From Anabaena lutea FACHB-196 (GTDB taxonomy: Bacteria > Cyanobacteriota > Cyanobacteriia > Cyanobacteriales > Nostocaceae): 64,000 bases of DNA. The translations under genes were made by a program, and so were the position numbers. Under the pieces are notes generated by a model that was not told where the DNA came from, made no database searches, and was given only the letters and a program-made list of their open reading frames with translations. Below, in pieces: positions 1 to 9,959 of the stretch. The stretch is taken from positions 62,001 through 126,000 of the forward strand of contig NZ_JACJST010000005.1 of the NCBI RefSeq assembly GCF_014698305.1, given 5' to 3'. Within the stretch, counting starts at the first letter, position 1, and each line of letters begins with the position of its first letter.

Positions 1-1
1 A

Positions 2-1393
2 TACTTCCGCATTAGTGCAGCTATTCGTGAAGCCCTTAAACCCAGAGTAGACTTACCTTCTGGAGGTTACATCATTATTGAGCCGACAGAGGCATTAACA
101 GTAATTGATGTTAACTCAGGTTCCTTCACTCGATCAGCAACAGCTAGAGAAACAGTTTTGTGGACAAACTGCGAAGCAGCTACAGAAATTGCCCGTCAGT
201 TAAGGTTGCGAAATATTGCTGGTGTCATCGTCGTTGACTTCATTGATATGGAATCGCGGCGCGATCAACTACAAGTATTAGAACACTTTAACAAAGCTCT
301 GAAAGCTGACAAAGCTCGTCCTCAGATTGCCCAACTCACCGAACTAGGTTTGGTAGAACTAACTCGTAAGCGGCAAGGTCAAAACATTTACGAATTGTTT
401 GGGGAAACTTGTCCCACCTGCGGCGGTTTAGGGCATACCGTACGCTTACCAGGAGAAATAGAAAACCGATTACCAATCCCAGCAGCAGACATACCAGAAA
501 GGTTTGCACCGCCGCCGCAAAGAGAACCCCGTCTGTCAGCTAACCGCATTATAGAAGCACGGGAAAGGGAAAGCTATGATGGCTTTGGGGAAGGATTTGA
601 AGGTGACTCGGAATTGAGTGCCATGGATCTGATTAATCATCCCAGCTATCAAGAATTGGGCGACAATAAGCGTCGTACCCGCACTCGCCGCAGTCGCATT
701 GGTATCAATGGGGCTAACGGAAAAGATGAAACGCGGTTAGTTGCTAATCCACTGGGTTTTGTGAACGAGCCAGACTTGGATATGGATACTGACACTGAAC
801 TGACACCAATACAAGAAATTCCCTCTCTGCTCTCCGAAACGCGACGTATTAGCGAAGTTCCTCTGAGAGAGGCCAGAGACGCTACCCGCACACCTAGTCT
901 TGGCAAATCTGGATGGACAGAAAGAGTAGAGCGGACGAAAGTTAAGATTGATCCAGTCAAACCCGTAGTAGAACCTCCACAGATTGTTTCTGTAGAAATG
1001 ACACTTCAGGAACAAGATATGTTTGCTTTGATGGGAATTTCTCCTGGGGTGAAGTTAGACCAAGAGGTGAAGAATTCCAAATCAGTGATTTTCAATATTG
1101 TTCAACCTGGACAAATACCAACTTCACCAACTGAATCTACTTCAGAACCAACTGTTCTTCAAAGAACTAGTCCTGAAGTGAGTGCAGTCAAAAAGCCAAC
1201 ACCAAAAGTTGAGGTGGAAGAACCATCTTTTCCTAAATTAGCAATCGAGCCATCTTTCCCAGATACTCCGCGAACAGAATTTGAGACTTTCACAGATGAA
1301 AATGAAATAAATAGCACTACTATTGCTAATCGCCGTCGTCGCCGTCGTTCCTCAGCATTAGACGCAGATACGTCAAGCTTAGAGGAAAGTTAG
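2..1393 (+). CDS. rne: Ribonuclease E/G, 3' part (5' end outside window)
   Basis: The reading frame is open from base 2, so the gene is cut by the window edge; the TTG at 158 is internal. The first residues (PSGGYIIIEPTEALTVIDVNSG) are the RNase E/G catalytic core, followed by the VVDFIDM segment. A CPTC pair at 410-421 is the zinc-link motif used for oligomerisation. After about residue 150 the protein becomes low-complexity and charged, as in the non-catalytic region of cyanobacterial RNase E. Six arginines then SSA at 1331-1357 match the nonapeptide known in cyanobacteria to bind polynucleotide phosphorylase. The enzyme makes endonucleolytic cuts in mRNA and rRNA precursors. rnhB starts 8 bases downstream, so the two are probably co-transcribed. 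Confidence 0.96.
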   Translation, partial: YFRISAAIREALKPRVDLPSGGYIIIEPTEALTVIDVNSGSFTRSATARETVLWTNCEAATEIARQLRLRNIAGVIVVDFIDMESRRDQLQVLEHFNKALKADKARPQIAQLTELGLVELTRKRQGQNIYELFGETCPTCGGLGHTVRLPGEIENRLPIPAADIPERFAPPPQREPRLSANRIIEARERESYDGFGEGFEGDSELSAMDLINHPSYQELGDNKRRTRTRRSRIGINGANGKDETRLVANPLGFVNEPDLDMDTDTELTPIQEIPSLLSETRRISEVPLREARDATRTPSLGKSGWTERVERTKVKIDPVKPVVEPPQIVSVEMTLQEQDMFALMGISPGVKLDQEVKNSKSVIFNIVQPGQIPTSPTESTSEPTVLQRTSPEVSAVKKPTPKVEVEEPSFPKLAIEPSFPDTPRTEFETFTDENEINSTTIANRRRRRRSSALDADTSSLEES

Positions 1394-1401
1394 CGGGACT
1401 T

Positions 1402-2070
1402 ATGGCCAAAACAGTGCAAACAAGTGCAGATGTTTGGTCAACCGCACCCTTAGGTGAATCTAGTTGGCTGGAGTTTTCCACCAGCTTAGGCATTCAGGGG
1501 TTGATTGCGGGTATAGATGAAGTGGGGCGAGGTGCTTTATTTGGTCCCGTAGTTGCAGCAGCGGTGATCCTACCTGAACAGGCTTGGTCACATTTGATGG
1601 CAGCCAAAATTAAAGACAGCAAGAAGTTGTCTAGTTCTCGAAGAACTCAACTAGCGCAGCAAATTGATGGGCTGGCTTTAGATTGGAAAATTGGTTATGC
1701 TTCAGTTGCGGAAATTGACCAATTAAATATTTTGCAGGCAACATTGTTAGCAATGAAGCGGGCTGTACTGAAGTTGAAGGTACAGCCTACACTTTGCTTA
1801 GTTGATGGTAATCAGTTAGTAAAGGACTTATTTATACCACAACAAACAATCGTTAAGGGAGATGAGCGATCGCTCAACATTGCAGCTGCTAGCATCATGG
1901 CTAAAGTTTGGCGTGATGATCTAGTAGTGCGTCTAGCATCAAAGTATCCCATGTATAACTTGGAGCAGAATAAAGGCTATGGGAGCCAGAGACATTTACT
2001 GGCTCTCCAAAAATACGGAACTTCACCCCTGCATCGTCTATCTTTTCGTCCTTGCCAAATTCAGTTATGA
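1402..2070 (+). CDS. rnhB: Ribonuclease HII
   Basis: 222 residues, the normal size for RNase HII. The motif GIDEVGRGALFGPVVAAAV near residue 37 supplies the first catalytic Asp-Glu pair, and LVDGNQ near residue 133 carries the next conserved Asp. The enzyme removes RNA from RNA-DNA hybrids, including single misincorporated ribonucleotides and primer remains. The N-terminus (about 30 residues before the domain) is longer than in many bacteria but common in cyanobacteria. It lies 8 bases after rne and probably shares its transcript. The stop codon overlaps the first unit of a heptamer tandem repeat. Confidence 0.96.
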   Translation: MAKTVQTSADVWSTAPLGESSWLEFSTSLGIQGLIAGIDEVGRGALFGPVVAAAVILPEQAWSHLMAAKIKDSKKLSSSRRTQLAQQIDGLALDWKIGYASVAEIDQLNILQATLLAMKRAVLKLKVQPTLCLVDGNQLVKDLFIPQQTIVKGDERSLNIAAASIMAKVWRDDLVVRLASKYPMYNLEQNKGYGSQRHLLALQKYGTSPLHRLSFRPCQIQL

Positions 2071-2093
2071 GTACCGAGTACCGAGTACCGAGT
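2069..2093 (+). repeat. Heptamer tandem repeat (GAGTACC) overlapping rnhB stop
   Basis: Three full copies of GAGTACC and a partial fourth begin inside the rnhB stop codon. This is a short tandemly repeated repetitive (STRR) heptamer of the kind scattered through heterocystous cyanobacterial genomes. It sits between convergent genes. Confidence 0.85.
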
Positions 2094-2103
2094 GAATAGA
2101 AAG

Positions 2104-2697
2104 TTAATCGAAGTTCAAGATTGGTATTTCAGTATTATCACTGCCAATTTTAGTTATTTCTGTGTGCGATATTACCCAATTACGATAATCAGCAAGGAGG
2201 TGATGCAATAATCTTTGCTTGATAGTCAACAATACGCTTTTGAGCAAACCATTACCTGTGGCTTCTAAAATCGACTTTGGAGTCAGAGAAAATGGTTGGG
2301 GAATCTCCACCAGCACTTCTAGATCGGCTTGTCCTTGTAAGCGAGTCTCACTACCTAGTTGATAGGGTGACAAGTATCCTTTTAAATTCAGAGCAAAGCG
2401 TTGATTGATATACTCAAAACCAAGGATTTCACAACCGAGCGATCGCAAATAAATTGTTCCCTGGGAATCAGCCCAAACTCTCATGTCTACTGTAGGTTGA
2501 ATACTCAGTGACATAAAAGCCAGAGGACGCATTTTTAAGCGAAATACTTCCTCGGAAAGCTGTTGAATCCGACTGTTATCAGCCAAACTGTTGACAAGAC
2601 GTTGAGGCTGACGCAAGTAGTGGTGAATAGAAATAGGCTGCTTAGGGACAGCAATTTCGACCGATTGAGAGGCAGTAAACTTGGTAGCCATAAGCAA
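2104..2697 (-). CDS. DUF1997 family protein
   Basis: 197 residues with no signal peptide or membrane segment. The body (RMRPLAFMSLSIQPTVDMRVW near the middle and LQGQADLEVLVEIPQPF later) fits the DUF1997 family of cyanobacteria and plastid-bearing eukaryotes, a predicted all-beta/alpha lipid-binding-like fold of unknown function. It is convergent with rnhB and divergent from pheA, sharing a 111-base AT-rich intergenic promoter region with the latter. The reading starts at an ATG encoding MLMATKF; the second ATG two codons later could also be used. Family assignment is from remembered sequence character, so the function is left open. Confidence 0.8.
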   Translation of the reverse strand: MLMATKFTASQSVEIAVPKQPISIHHYLRQPQRLVNSLADNSRIQQLSEEVFRLKMRPLAFMSLSIQPTVDMRVWADSQGTIYLRSLGCEILGFEYINQRFALNLKGYLSPYQLGSETRLQGQADLEVLVEIPQPFSLTPKSILEATGNGLLKSVLLTIKQRLLHHLLADYRNWVISHTEITKIGSDNTEIPILNFD

Positions 2698-2808
2698 ATT
2701 AACGCATTATTGTCTAATTTTAATATTTTTTAATAAAGTTAGATTTATTTATAAAAAACTATAACCTTGTTTAATTATCAATCCAACTTGTAACTTAAGA
2801 TTAAAAGC

Positions 2809-3705
2809 ATGACTGTATCAATGGAGAAAAGTCCACCTTTAGCGATCGCACATTTGGGACCACCGGGAACTTACGCCGAACAAGCTGCTTTTTTTTATCT
2901 CAACTGGCTGAAAAAAACGCCAGGAGTTGTCGCTACCTTATGTCCTTATCTCACTATTGCCCAATCACTACAAGCTGTGGCTACAAACCAAGCCCAGTTA
3001 GCTGTTGTGCCTGTAGAGAATTCCATTGAAGGCAGTGTCAGCATGACGATGGATACTTTGTGGCAATTGGAAACTTTACAAATTCAGTTGGCTTTAGTCT
3101 TGCCTATCTCCCATACCTTAATTTCCTGTGCTGATAGCTTAGAGAGGATTCAAACTGTTTATTCTCATCCCCAGGCTTTAGCACAATGTCAGGGATGGTT
3201 GGGGCAATTTTTGCCTAATGTGAATTTGATTCCGAGTAACTCTACGGCTGAGGCTCTCCAGGGACTCAAACAGGAGGTGACAACCGCAGCGATTGCCTCG
3301 AGCAGAGCAGCAGAACTTTACAATTTACCTATATTAGCCACTGGTATTAACGATTATCCAGACAACTGTACTCGCTTTTGGGTAATTAGTCACAGCCAAA
3401 AAGATGCTGTTGTTCAAATATCTTCTAGAGAGATCGCTCCTACTCATACCTCCATAGCTTTTAGCTTACCTGCTAATGTACCTGGCGCACTAGCTAAAGC
3501 TTTGCAAGTATTTGCTAATCTAGGTATTAACCTTAGTCGAATTGAGTCTCGTCCCACAAAACGCTCATTAGGAGAATATATATTTTTCATTGACATAGAA
3601 GCAAGTGCAACTCAAGTGCAAACAGCTTTATCTGAGTTACGTAATTACACAGAAATAATAAAAGTTTTTGGTAGCTATAGTGTTACCTTGATTGAGAATT
3701 TCTAA
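2809..3705 (+). CDS. pheA: Prephenate dehydratase
   Basis: 298 residues: a periplasmic-binding-protein-like dehydratase domain followed by an ACT domain. The start AHLGPPGTYAEQAA, the block VPVENSIEGSV and the catalytic Thr-Arg-Phe in DNCTRFWVIS are all present. The ACT domain contains VPGALAKALQVFANLGINL and ESRPTK, which bind phenylalanine for feedback inhibition. It converts prephenate to phenylpyruvate (or arogenate to phenylalanine) in phenylalanine synthesis. There is no chorismate mutase domain, as usual in cyanobacteria. The ATG at 2809 is followed by another at 2821; either could initiate. Confidence 0.96.
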   Translation: MTVSMEKSPPLAIAHLGPPGTYAEQAAFFYLNWLKKTPGVVATLCPYLTIAQSLQAVATNQAQLAVVPVENSIEGSVSMTMDTLWQLETLQIQLALVLPISHTLISCADSLERIQTVYSHPQALAQCQGWLGQFLPNVNLIPSNSTAEALQGLKQEVTTAAIASSRAAELYNLPILATGINDYPDNCTRFWVISHSQKDAVVQISSREIAPTHTSIAFSLPANVPGALAKALQVFANLGINLSRIESRPTKRSLGEYIFFIDIEASATQVQTALSELRNYTEIIKVFGSYSVTLIENF

Positions 3706-3755
3706 TTCTTGATAGAGCCTACGTTCGCGGATCGTGCTGTAGACTCTATTAAGCA

Positions 3756-4400
3756 TTAATTTTTAAATGTATCTTTAAGAACAGAACGTGCTGCCAGATG
3801 GTTACGAGTAGAAGTTAAAATTTCTGCTTCTCGTTCTAAGCGAGCCGCAGTGTCTTGTATTTCTAACAATGCTTGTTGTTCTGGAGCAACACCATACAGA
3901 TTACTGGCCACCCAATAGGATAGCTCTGTTGGTAAATCTGGTAAATCTTCTGGTAATTCAATATTTTGTTCAGTTAACTTTCCTGACAGACGGACGACAT
4001 CTCGCAATAACTGTTCTACCTCAGTAGCTAAAGGTCGCAAATCTTTAGATGGCGGTTGGTCTTCAATCCACTCCACTAACCCAACGCGATAGGGTTTTTC
4101 GCGGATATATTCTAAAACGCGAAACCGTTGCTGTCCTAAAGTTAGCATTTCCATCCGGTCGTCAGGCATCCGCTTGTAATGAATAATTTCCGCACAGCAG
4201 CCAACGTTAGTAATTGTGCCTTTAACTGGATCGACCATCAAGACTCCAAACCTGCGATCGCTCTCCAAAATCGTGTTCATCATGATTCTGTAGCGAAATT
4301 CAAAGATATGTAGGGGTAAAGGTCTAGTGGGGAACAGAACCACTTCAGGTAAAGGGAAAAGAGGCAGTTCACGGACTGCAATTTTAGAAGAAGATGTCAT
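3756..4400 (-). CDS. LON peptidase substrate-binding domain protein
   Basis: 214 residues comprising only the N-terminal LON (PUA-like) domain: it opens with RELPLFPLPEVVLFPTRPLPLHIFE, the hallmark of the family, followed by RFGVLMVD and a helical tail. It lacks the AAA+ and Ser-Lys protease domains of Lon itself, so it is not a protease. Such stand-alone LON-domain proteins are widespread in cyanobacteria and of uncertain role, perhaps adaptor or substrate-binding. It is convergent with pheA; the 50-base gap holds imperfect inverted arms (AGAGCCTAC and GTAGACTCT) that may act as a two-way terminator. Confidence 0.92.
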   Translation of the reverse strand: MTSSSKIAVRELPLFPLPEVVLFPTRPLPLHIFEFRYRIMMNTILESDRRFGVLMVDPVKGTITNVGCCAEIIHYKRMPDDRMEMLTLGQQRFRVLEYIREKPYRVGLVEWIEDQPPSKDLRPLATEVEQLLRDVVRLSGKLTEQNIELPEDLPDLPTELSYWVASNLYGVAPEQQALLEIQDTAARLEREAEILTSTRNHLAARSVLKDTFKN

Positions 4401-4670
4401 TGTTAGTTGAGTATAAATTTAATTCTTAAAAAATTTATTTTTCCTAATTTCTCTGTAATTTACTTATATTCTATCATTTGTTTAATAGCTAATAAAAAGT
4501 CCTGAGTTGAAGAAAAGACACGATCATGGAGAGAAAGAAGAAACCGAGACATCTATCTTTGCTTCATTGAGTCTCCCCTTCTGCCCCTCAGAGAGTCTCT
4601 CCCACAAATTTCTCCAGGACAAAGTAAATATTAATACCACAAAATTTCATTAGTCATTTGTCCAAGTGCT

Positions 4671-4694
4671 AATGACTAATGACTAATGACTAAT
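4671..4694 (+). repeat. Heptamer tandem repeat (TAATGAC)
   Basis: Three tandem copies of the heptamer AATGACT run up to the rpsJ stop codon. The same heptamer recurs at about 39.57 and 47.33 kb. STRR-type repeat. Confidence 0.85.
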
Positions 4695-5012
4695 TTACAA
4701 TTTGACTTCGATATCTACACCAGATGGTAAATCCAACTTCATCAGCGCATCGATAGTTTTAGAAGAAGGCTGGTAAATGTCAATAATCCGGCGATGGGTG
4801 CGGGTTTCAAAATGTTCGCGGGAATCTTTATCGACGTGAGGGGATCGCAGTACGCAATAGATCCGCCGTTTTGTTGGTAAAGGAATAGGTCCTATAGCTG
4901 TGGCGTTAGTGCGGTTAGCTGTATCTACAATCTTCTCGCAAGATGTATCCAATAAACGTCGGTCAAAAGCCTGTAAGCGAATTCTAATCTTCTGCTGCTG
5001 TAGAGTTGCCAT
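4695..5012 (-). CDS. rpsJ: 30S ribosomal protein S10
   Basis: 105 residues, full length. The conserved [14 protein letters not shown] start, [29 protein letters not shown] middle and [11 protein letters not shown] end identify S10, a head protein of the small subunit that also acts as NusE in antitermination. It is the last gene of the str cluster on this strand, a cyanobacterial arrangement in which rpsJ follows tufA rather than starting the S10 operon. It is separated from tufA by 180 bases containing a heptamer array, so its level may be set by partial termination or by its own promoter. Confidence 0.97.
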   Translation of the reverse strand: MATLQQQKIRIRLQAFDRRLLDTSCEKIVDTANRTNATAIGPIPLPTKRRIYCVLRSPHVDKDSREHFETRTHRRIIDIYQPSSKTIDALMKLDLPSGVDIEVKL

Positions 5013-5037
5013 ATGAAAGTTTTCCAGGTTCTGTGAA

Positions 5038-5076
5038 TTTTAGATTTTAGATTTTAGATTTTAGATTTTAGATTTT
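5038..5076 (+). repeat. Heptamer tandem repeat (TAGATTT)
   Basis: Five consecutive copies of TAGATTT in the tufA-rpsJ gap. The array is AT-only apart from one G per unit and lies just upstream of rpsJ on the minus strand, where a change in copy number would alter the leader length. Confidence 0.9.
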
Positions 5077-5192
5077 CAGATGCAATACCAGATCCAAAAT
5101 TTAAACTCCAAAATTGTTTTGGGGAAGCTAAAGGAGCAGAGATGCATCAAACCATCCCTGCTCCTTGATTATGAGAAGGAAAAAGGTGCTTA

Positions 5193-6422
5193 CTATTTCA
5201 GGATTTTGGATACCACACCAGCACCAATAGTGCGACCACCTTCACGAATAGCGAAGCGCATACCTTGCTCAATCGCAATGGGGTTGATCAGTTCTACTGT
5301 CATTTTGATCCGGTCTCCAGGCATAACCATTTCCACCTCTTTGCCTTCATCGGAGGTGTAGCTTTTGATAGTGCCAGTTACATCAGTTGTCCGGACATAA
5401 AACTGAGGACGGTATCCAGCGAAAAATGGTGTTTTCCGACCACCTTCTTTTTCGGTGAGAACGTACACTTCACCTTCAAATTGAGTGTGAGGTGTAATAG
5501 AACCGGGTTTAGCAATTACCATGCCCCGTTCAATATCAGTCTTTTGAATACCCCGCAGCAGTACGCCAGCGTTATCTCCAGCCATACCTTGATCAAGACT
5601 CTTCTTGAACATCTCAATCCCAGTTACGGTAGTGGCACGAGTATCTCTGATACCTACCAGTTCGACGTTATCGCCGACTTTGACTACACCCCGTTCAATC
5701 CGACCTGTAGCCACAGTACCACGACCTGTGATGGAGAAAACGTCTTCTACAGCCATCAAGAAAGGCTTGTCTACATCCCGCTCAGGAGTGGGGATATAGG
5801 CATCTACTGCATCCATCAGTTCGTAGATTTTATCAACCCAAGGATTTTCTCCCCGTTGCGTCTTAGGATTCTTGGTCATGGCTTCGAGAGCTTGTAGACC
5901 AGAGCCTTTGATAATAGGGATATCATCACCGGGGAAATCGTAGCTAGTTAACAGTTCCCGAAGTTCCAGTTCTACGAGTTCTAGCAGTTCGGGGTCATCC
6001 ATCAAATCTTCTTTGTTCAAGAAGACGACCAGACTAGGAACACCCACCTGTTTTGCCAACAGGATATGTTCCCGGGTTTGGGGCATAGGACCATCGGTAG
6101 CAGCCACTACGAGGATGCCACCATCCATTTGAGCCGCACCGGTGATCATGTTTTTTACATAGTCAGCGTGTCCGGGACAGTCTACGTGAGCATAGTGGCG
6201 ATCTGTGGTTTCATACTCAACGTGAGCAGTATTGATGGTAATACCACGTGCCTTTTCTTCTGGTGCGTTATCGATTTGGTCGTAACCTTTAGCTACAGCT
6301 TGACCATTAGCAGCCAAAGTCATGGTAATTGCTGCTGTTAAAGTAGTTTTGCCGTGGTCAACGTGGCCAACAGTACCGATATTTAAATGGGGTTTATTTC
6401 TTTCAAACTTTGCGCGTGCCAT
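5193..6422 (-). CDS. tufA: Elongation factor Tu
   Basis: 409 residues, full length. G1 loop GHVDHGKT near residue 18, DCPGH (G3), NKED (G4) and SGLQALE (G5) are intact; the [13 protein letters not shown] and [16 protein letters not shown] motifs of domains 2 and 3 follow. It delivers aminoacyl-tRNA to the ribosome as a GTP complex. It starts 22 bases after the fusA stop with a GGAAACGA ribosome-binding region, so it is co-transcribed in the str operon. Confidence 0.98.
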   Translation of the reverse strand: MARAKFERNKPHLNIGTVGHVDHGKTTLTAAITMTLAANGQAVAKGYDQIDNAPEEKARGITINTAHVEYETTDRHYAHVDCPGHADYVKNMITGAAQMDGGILVVAATDGPMPQTREHILLAKQVGVPSLVVFLNKEDLMDDPELLELVELELRELLTSYDFPGDDIPIIKGSGLQALEAMTKNPKTQRGENPWVDKIYELMDAVDAYIPTPERDVDKPFLMAVEDVFSITGRGTVATGRIERGVVKVGDNVELVGIRDTRATTVTGIEMFKKSLDQGMAGDNAGVLLRGIQKTDIERGMVIAKPGSITPHTQFEGEVYVLTEKEGGRKTPFFAGYRPQFYVRTTDVTGTIKSYTSDEGKEVEMVMPGDRIKMTVELINPIAIEQGMRFAIREGGRTIGAGVVSKILK

Positions 6423-6444
6423 GAATGCTCGTTTCCTTTTTTAA

Positions 6445-8523
6445 TTAAGCGTTCCCTTTACTTTTTGCAATGATAGTTTCAGCCACGCTGCGAGGCACCT
6501 CTTCGTAGTGACTGAACTCCATTGTAAAGATACCCCGACCTTGGGTTTTCGACCGGATATCAGTGGCATAGCCAAACATGGTTGCCAGTGGAACTTTAGA
6601 TGCCACCTTAGCGAGTCCCTGTTCAGTGCTTTGGCTTTCAATCTGCCCTCTGCGGGCGATTAAGTCGCCAATGACGTTCCCAATAAAGTCTTCGGGTACT
6701 TCAACTTCAACTTTCATCATAGGCTCTAAGATGACAGGTGAAGCTTTCGATACCGCCTCTTTCATTGCCATTGAGCCAGCAATTTTGAAAGCCATTTCCG
6801 AAGAGTCTACATCGTGGTAAGAGCCATCTACCAAAGTAGCTTTGACATCAATGAGTGGATATCCAGCGACAACACCGGATTCACAACATTCTTTCATGCC
6901 TTGTTCTGCTGGGCCTACGTACTCTTTAGGTACGGTACCACCAACAATCTTGGAGACAAATTCAAAACCTGTGCCTGGTTCTCCTGGCTCCAAATTGATG
7001 ACAACATGACCGTATTGACCCTTACCACCGCTTTGGCGGATGAATTTGCCTTCCACTTTGTTTACGGCTTTGCGAATCGTTTCCCGGTAAGCGACTTGTG
7101 GCGCACCGACATTCGCTTCCACTTTAAATTCCCGTAACATCCGGTCTACAAGAATTTCTAGGTGGAGTTCTCCCATCCCAGCAATTACAGTTTGGTTTGT
7201 TTCGGGATCTACACGCACACGGAAGGTGGGATCTTCTTCTGAGAGAGATTGCAACGCCTTGGACAATTTGTCCATGTCGTTCTTGGTTTTGGGTTCTACC
7301 GCTACCGAGATTACGGGTTCAGGAATAAATAAGGATTCCAGAATTACTGGTGATCCTTCATCACATAAAGTGTCACCTGTCAAGGTGTCTTTTAATCCTA
7401 ATGCTGCTCCCAAATCACCTGCTCGCAGTTCTTCGACATCTTGTCGGTCATCTGCTTTCATCAGCACTAGGCGGGAAATCCGTTCTTTTTTGTTTTTGCT
7501 GGCGTTGAGGACATAACTGCCTTTTTTCAGCACACCAGAATAAACACGAACGAAAGTCAGGCGACCATAAGGGTCAGCCATAATCTTAAATGCCAGAGCT
7601 GCTAAAGGTTCGTTGTCATCGGCTCGGCGTTCGACAGTCTCGCCATTGGGCAAGATGCCTTGAATTGGTGGCACTTCTGTGGGTGCGGGTAGATAATCTA
7701 CGACTGCATCCAACATCAACTGTACGCCTTTGTTTTTAAAGGCTGAACCGCACAGTACTGGTACAATCGTCCCCGCAGTTGTGCCTTTACGCAGGGCAGA
7801 ACGAATTTCTGCTTCTGTAAGTTCTTCGCCCTCGAAGTACTTATTCATCAGCACGTCATCGGTTTCTGACACTGCTTCTATCAGCTTGATGCGGTATTCG
7901 GCTGCTTTTTCCTGCAATTCGGCTGGTATTTCTGTTTCTTGAATATCAGTACCTTGGTCGTTAGCGTACATATATGCACACATCCGCACCAAGTCAACGA
8001 TACCTTTGAATTCAGTTTCACTACCAATTGGCAGTTGAATAGCGATCGCATTAGCACGCAGACGATCAATCATCTGCTCGTGAACTCTATAGAAGTTCGC
8101 CCCTGTGCGATCCATCTTGTTAATGAAAGCGATCCGAGGCACTTTATAGCGATCAGCTTGTCGCCATACTGTCTCAGATTGTGGTTGGACACCACCAACG
8201 GAACAAAAGACGGCGATTACACCATCTAACACGCGCATGGAACGTTCAACTTCAATAGTGAAGTCAACGTGACCAGGAGTATCGATAATGTTAATTTGAT
8301 GATCTTTCCAGCTGGTACTGATCGCAGCAGCAGTGATGGTAATTCCCCGCTCCCGCTCTTGATCCATCCAGTCTGTGACGGCCGTTCCTTCATGAACTTC
8401 GCCAATTTTATGAATTATCCCAGAGTAAAATAATATTCTCTCTGTTGTCGTTGTTTTGCCCGCATCTATATGCGCCGCAATACCGATATTGCGTACTTTC
8501 TCTAGCGGGTTTGTGCGTACCAC
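6445..8523 (-). CDS. fusA: Elongation factor G
   Basis: 692 residues, full length. P-loop [15 protein letters not shown] at about residue 17, DTPGHVDF (G3) and NKMDRTGA (G4) are present, followed by domains II-V ([23 protein letters not shown]). It catalyses translocation of tRNA and mRNA using GTP. Translation starts at GTG 8523, fixed by a strong AGGAGG five bases upstream. It lies between rpsG (138-base gap) and tufA (22-base gap). Confidence 0.98.
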   Translation of the reverse strand: MVRTNPLEKVRNIGIAAHIDAGKTTTTERILFYSGIIHKIGEVHEGTAVTDWMDQERERGITITAAAISTSWKDHQINIIDTPGHVDFTIEVERSMRVLDGVIAVFCSVGGVQPQSETVWRQADRYKVPRIAFINKMDRTGANFYRVHEQMIDRLRANAIAIQLPIGSETEFKGIVDLVRMCAYMYANDQGTDIQETEIPAELQEKAAEYRIKLIEAVSETDDVLMNKYFEGEELTEAEIRSALRKGTTAGTIVPVLCGSAFKNKGVQLMLDAVVDYLPAPTEVPPIQGILPNGETVERRADDNEPLAALAFKIMADPYGRLTFVRVYSGVLKKGSYVLNASKNKKERISRLVLMKADDRQDVEELRAGDLGAALGLKDTLTGDTLCDEGSPVILESLFIPEPVISVAVEPKTKNDMDKLSKALQSLSEEDPTFRVRVDPETNQTVIAGMGELHLEILVDRMLREFKVEANVGAPQVAYRETIRKAVNKVEGKFIRQSGGKGQYGHVVINLEPGEPGTGFEFVSKIVGGTVPKEYVGPAEQGMKECCESGVVAGYPLIDVKATLVDGSYHDVDSSEMAFKIAGSMAMKEAVSKASPVILEPMMKVEVEVPEDFIGNVIGDLIARRGQIESQSTEQGLAKVASKVPLATMFGYATDIRSKTQGRGIFTMEFSHYEEVPRSVAETIIAKSKGNA

Positions 8524-8661
8524 AGTTACCTCCTATAGTTTTTGCCTCATGATATCTTGTATATTACTCTTTGTTAAGATTCTATACTTTTACGGAAAAC
8601 CGTCTTTTTCAGGAAATTTTACGATATACCGCTTTCCGATGGCGATATATCGTTGCTCTAG

Positions 8662-9132
8662 TTAGTAACGATAGTGTGCAAATGCCTTATTTGCTTCAGC
8701 CATCCGGTGCGTTTCTTCCCGCTTGCGAATCGCGCTTCCTGTTTCGTTAGCAGCATCCATCAACTCATTTGCGAGTCGGCTGGCCATTGTGCGGCCTGGT
8801 CTGGCTCTAGAATATTGCACTAGCCAACGCAAGGCTAGGGTAGTACCCCTTTCTGTCCGCACTTCCATGGGTACTTGGTAAGTTGCTCCACCTACTCGTC
8901 GAGCTTTCACTTCTACTAAAGGCGTTGCATTTCGCACTGCTCTTTCAAAGGTTTCTAAAGCACCATTACCAGTGCGTTCCTCAATAGTTTTCAATGCATC
9001 GTAAACGATCCTTGCGGCAAGTGATTTCTTGCCATGACGCATGATCCGCCTGATAATCATGCTGACCAGACGACTGTTATACACTGAGTCAGACGGAACT
9101 GGGCGTCTTTGACTAACACCACGACGAGACAT
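8662..9132 (-). CDS. rpsG: 30S ribosomal protein S7
   Basis: 156 residues, full length. It begins [16 protein letters not shown] and has the S7 core with [17 protein letters not shown] and [15 protein letters not shown]7 binds the 3' domain of 16S rRNA and nucleates head assembly; in other bacteria it represses its own operon by binding str mRNA. AAGGATG lies just before the ATG. An unusually long spacer of 368 bases separates it from rpsL. Confidence 0.97.
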   Translation of the reverse strand: MSRRGVSQRRPVPSDSVYNSRLVSMIIRRIMRHGKKSLAARIVYDALKTIEERTGNGALETFERAVRNATPLVEVKARRVGGATYQVPMEVRTERGTTLALRWLVQYSRARPGRTMASRLANELMDAANETGSAIRKREETHRMAEANKAFAHYRY

Positions 9133-9500
9133 ACTTCATCCTTAAATTCGGAATTTGGCAACGAAATTATATGCTATCAGAACATAGGAACTTAAAAGCG
9201 GTGTAAGTAGCCGCTCTCACTTCCTTGAGTTTTGGCTCTAGTTGCAGCTTGGCTGAACTAATTTACTTGCTGCTCCCCTACCAGATACACAAGGCGAAAA
9301 CATTGTAAACTTTAATATTTACATTAAAGTGCTGCTATCGCTGACCTTATTCTGCTTGAAAAACCTACACTTGTTCGTTTAGCGCCGAGAGCAACTTTAT
9401 TTATTAAACAAGAGGAAGCAGCTTGTTGGTTTGGGTTGACTGCGGTTTTAGGTAATAAGGCGATTAATCGTAAGTGATGCGATTAATCGTCTTGTTCCTA
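9133..9500. other. Long rpsL-rpsG spacer with two inverted repeats
   Basis: No gene is visible in this 368-base stretch. Just after the rpsL stop, two copies of the self-complementary decamer CGATTAATCG (9459-9468 and 9480-9489) can pair with each other into a hairpin with a short loop. A second hairpin with arms ACTTTAAT and ATTAAAGT lies at 9309-9330. Neither is followed by a clean U-run. They could attenuate transcription into rpsG or mark RNA processing sites. Confidence 0.5.
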
Positions 9501-9881
9501 TTATTTGGCTGCTTTTGGACGCTTAGTTCCATACTTGGAACGACCTTGCTTCCTGTCTTTAACTCCAGCTGTATCTAACGTGCCACGGATAATGTGGTAT
9601 CTCACACCTGGTAAGTCTTTTACCCGACCACCACGAATCATCACAACAGAGTGTTCTTGCAAGTTATGACCAATACCTGGGATGTAAGCTGTAACTTCAA
9701 ATCCAGAGGTAAGTCTGACTCTTGCTACTTTGCGGAGCGCTGAGTTCGGCTTTTTCGGTGTAGTTGTGTAGACTCTGGTACAAACTCCTCGACGTTGAGG
9801 GCATTGTTTCAGAGCCGGGGACTTTGTTTTCTGACGCGCTTGCTCGCGTTCCGTACGTATTAGCTGCTGTATTGTTGGCAT
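9501..9881 (-). CDS. rpsL: 30S ribosomal protein S12
   Basis: 126 residues, full length. It has [38 protein letters not shown] and the loop [13 protein letters not shown] around residues 75-87, identifying S12, which monitors codon-anticodon pairing in the decoding centre. The lysine in PKKPNS, whose change gives streptomycin resistance, is wild type. It is the first gene of the str operon, with a near-consensus promoter about 50 bases upstream. Confidence 0.98.
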   Translation of the reverse strand: MPTIQQLIRTEREQARQKTKSPALKQCPQRRGVCTRVYTTTPKKPNSALRKVARVRLTSGFEVTAYIPGIGHNLQEHSVVMIRGGRVKDLPGVRYHIIRGTLDTAGVKDRKQGRSKYGTKRPKAAK

Positions 9882-9928
9882 GAGTTACAGCGCGTGTTGC
9901 TGCTTATAGTCTATTTTAACAAATCCTG

Positions 9929-9958
9929 ATTATAGCGTTTTTCATAATTTTCTGTCAA
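9929..9958 (-). promoter_or_regulatory. Sigma-70 promoter of the str operon
   Basis: Read on the minus strand, TTGACA (9953-9958) and TATAAT (9929-9934) are both perfect consensus hexamers separated by 18 bases. They lie about 48 bases upstream of the rpsL ATG, the expected place for the main promoter of rpsL-rpsG-fusA-tufA. Confidence 0.75.
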
Positions 9959-9959
9959 T

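Noticed and set aside
841-885. Possible repeat insertion in the rne linker (CTCTGAGAGAGGCC region)
   Set aside because: It vaguely resembles dispersed repeats, but the match is too short and imperfect to support.
3756-4400. Full Lon protease
   Set aside because: Only the N-terminal LON substrate-binding domain is encoded; no ATPase or protease domain follows in any frame.
5265-5897. 210-codon plus-strand frame antisense to tufA
   Set aside because: It mirrors a highly conserved coding gene with strong codon bias; the translation is rich in Phe, Ser and Thr with no domain, and no ribosome-binding site is visible.
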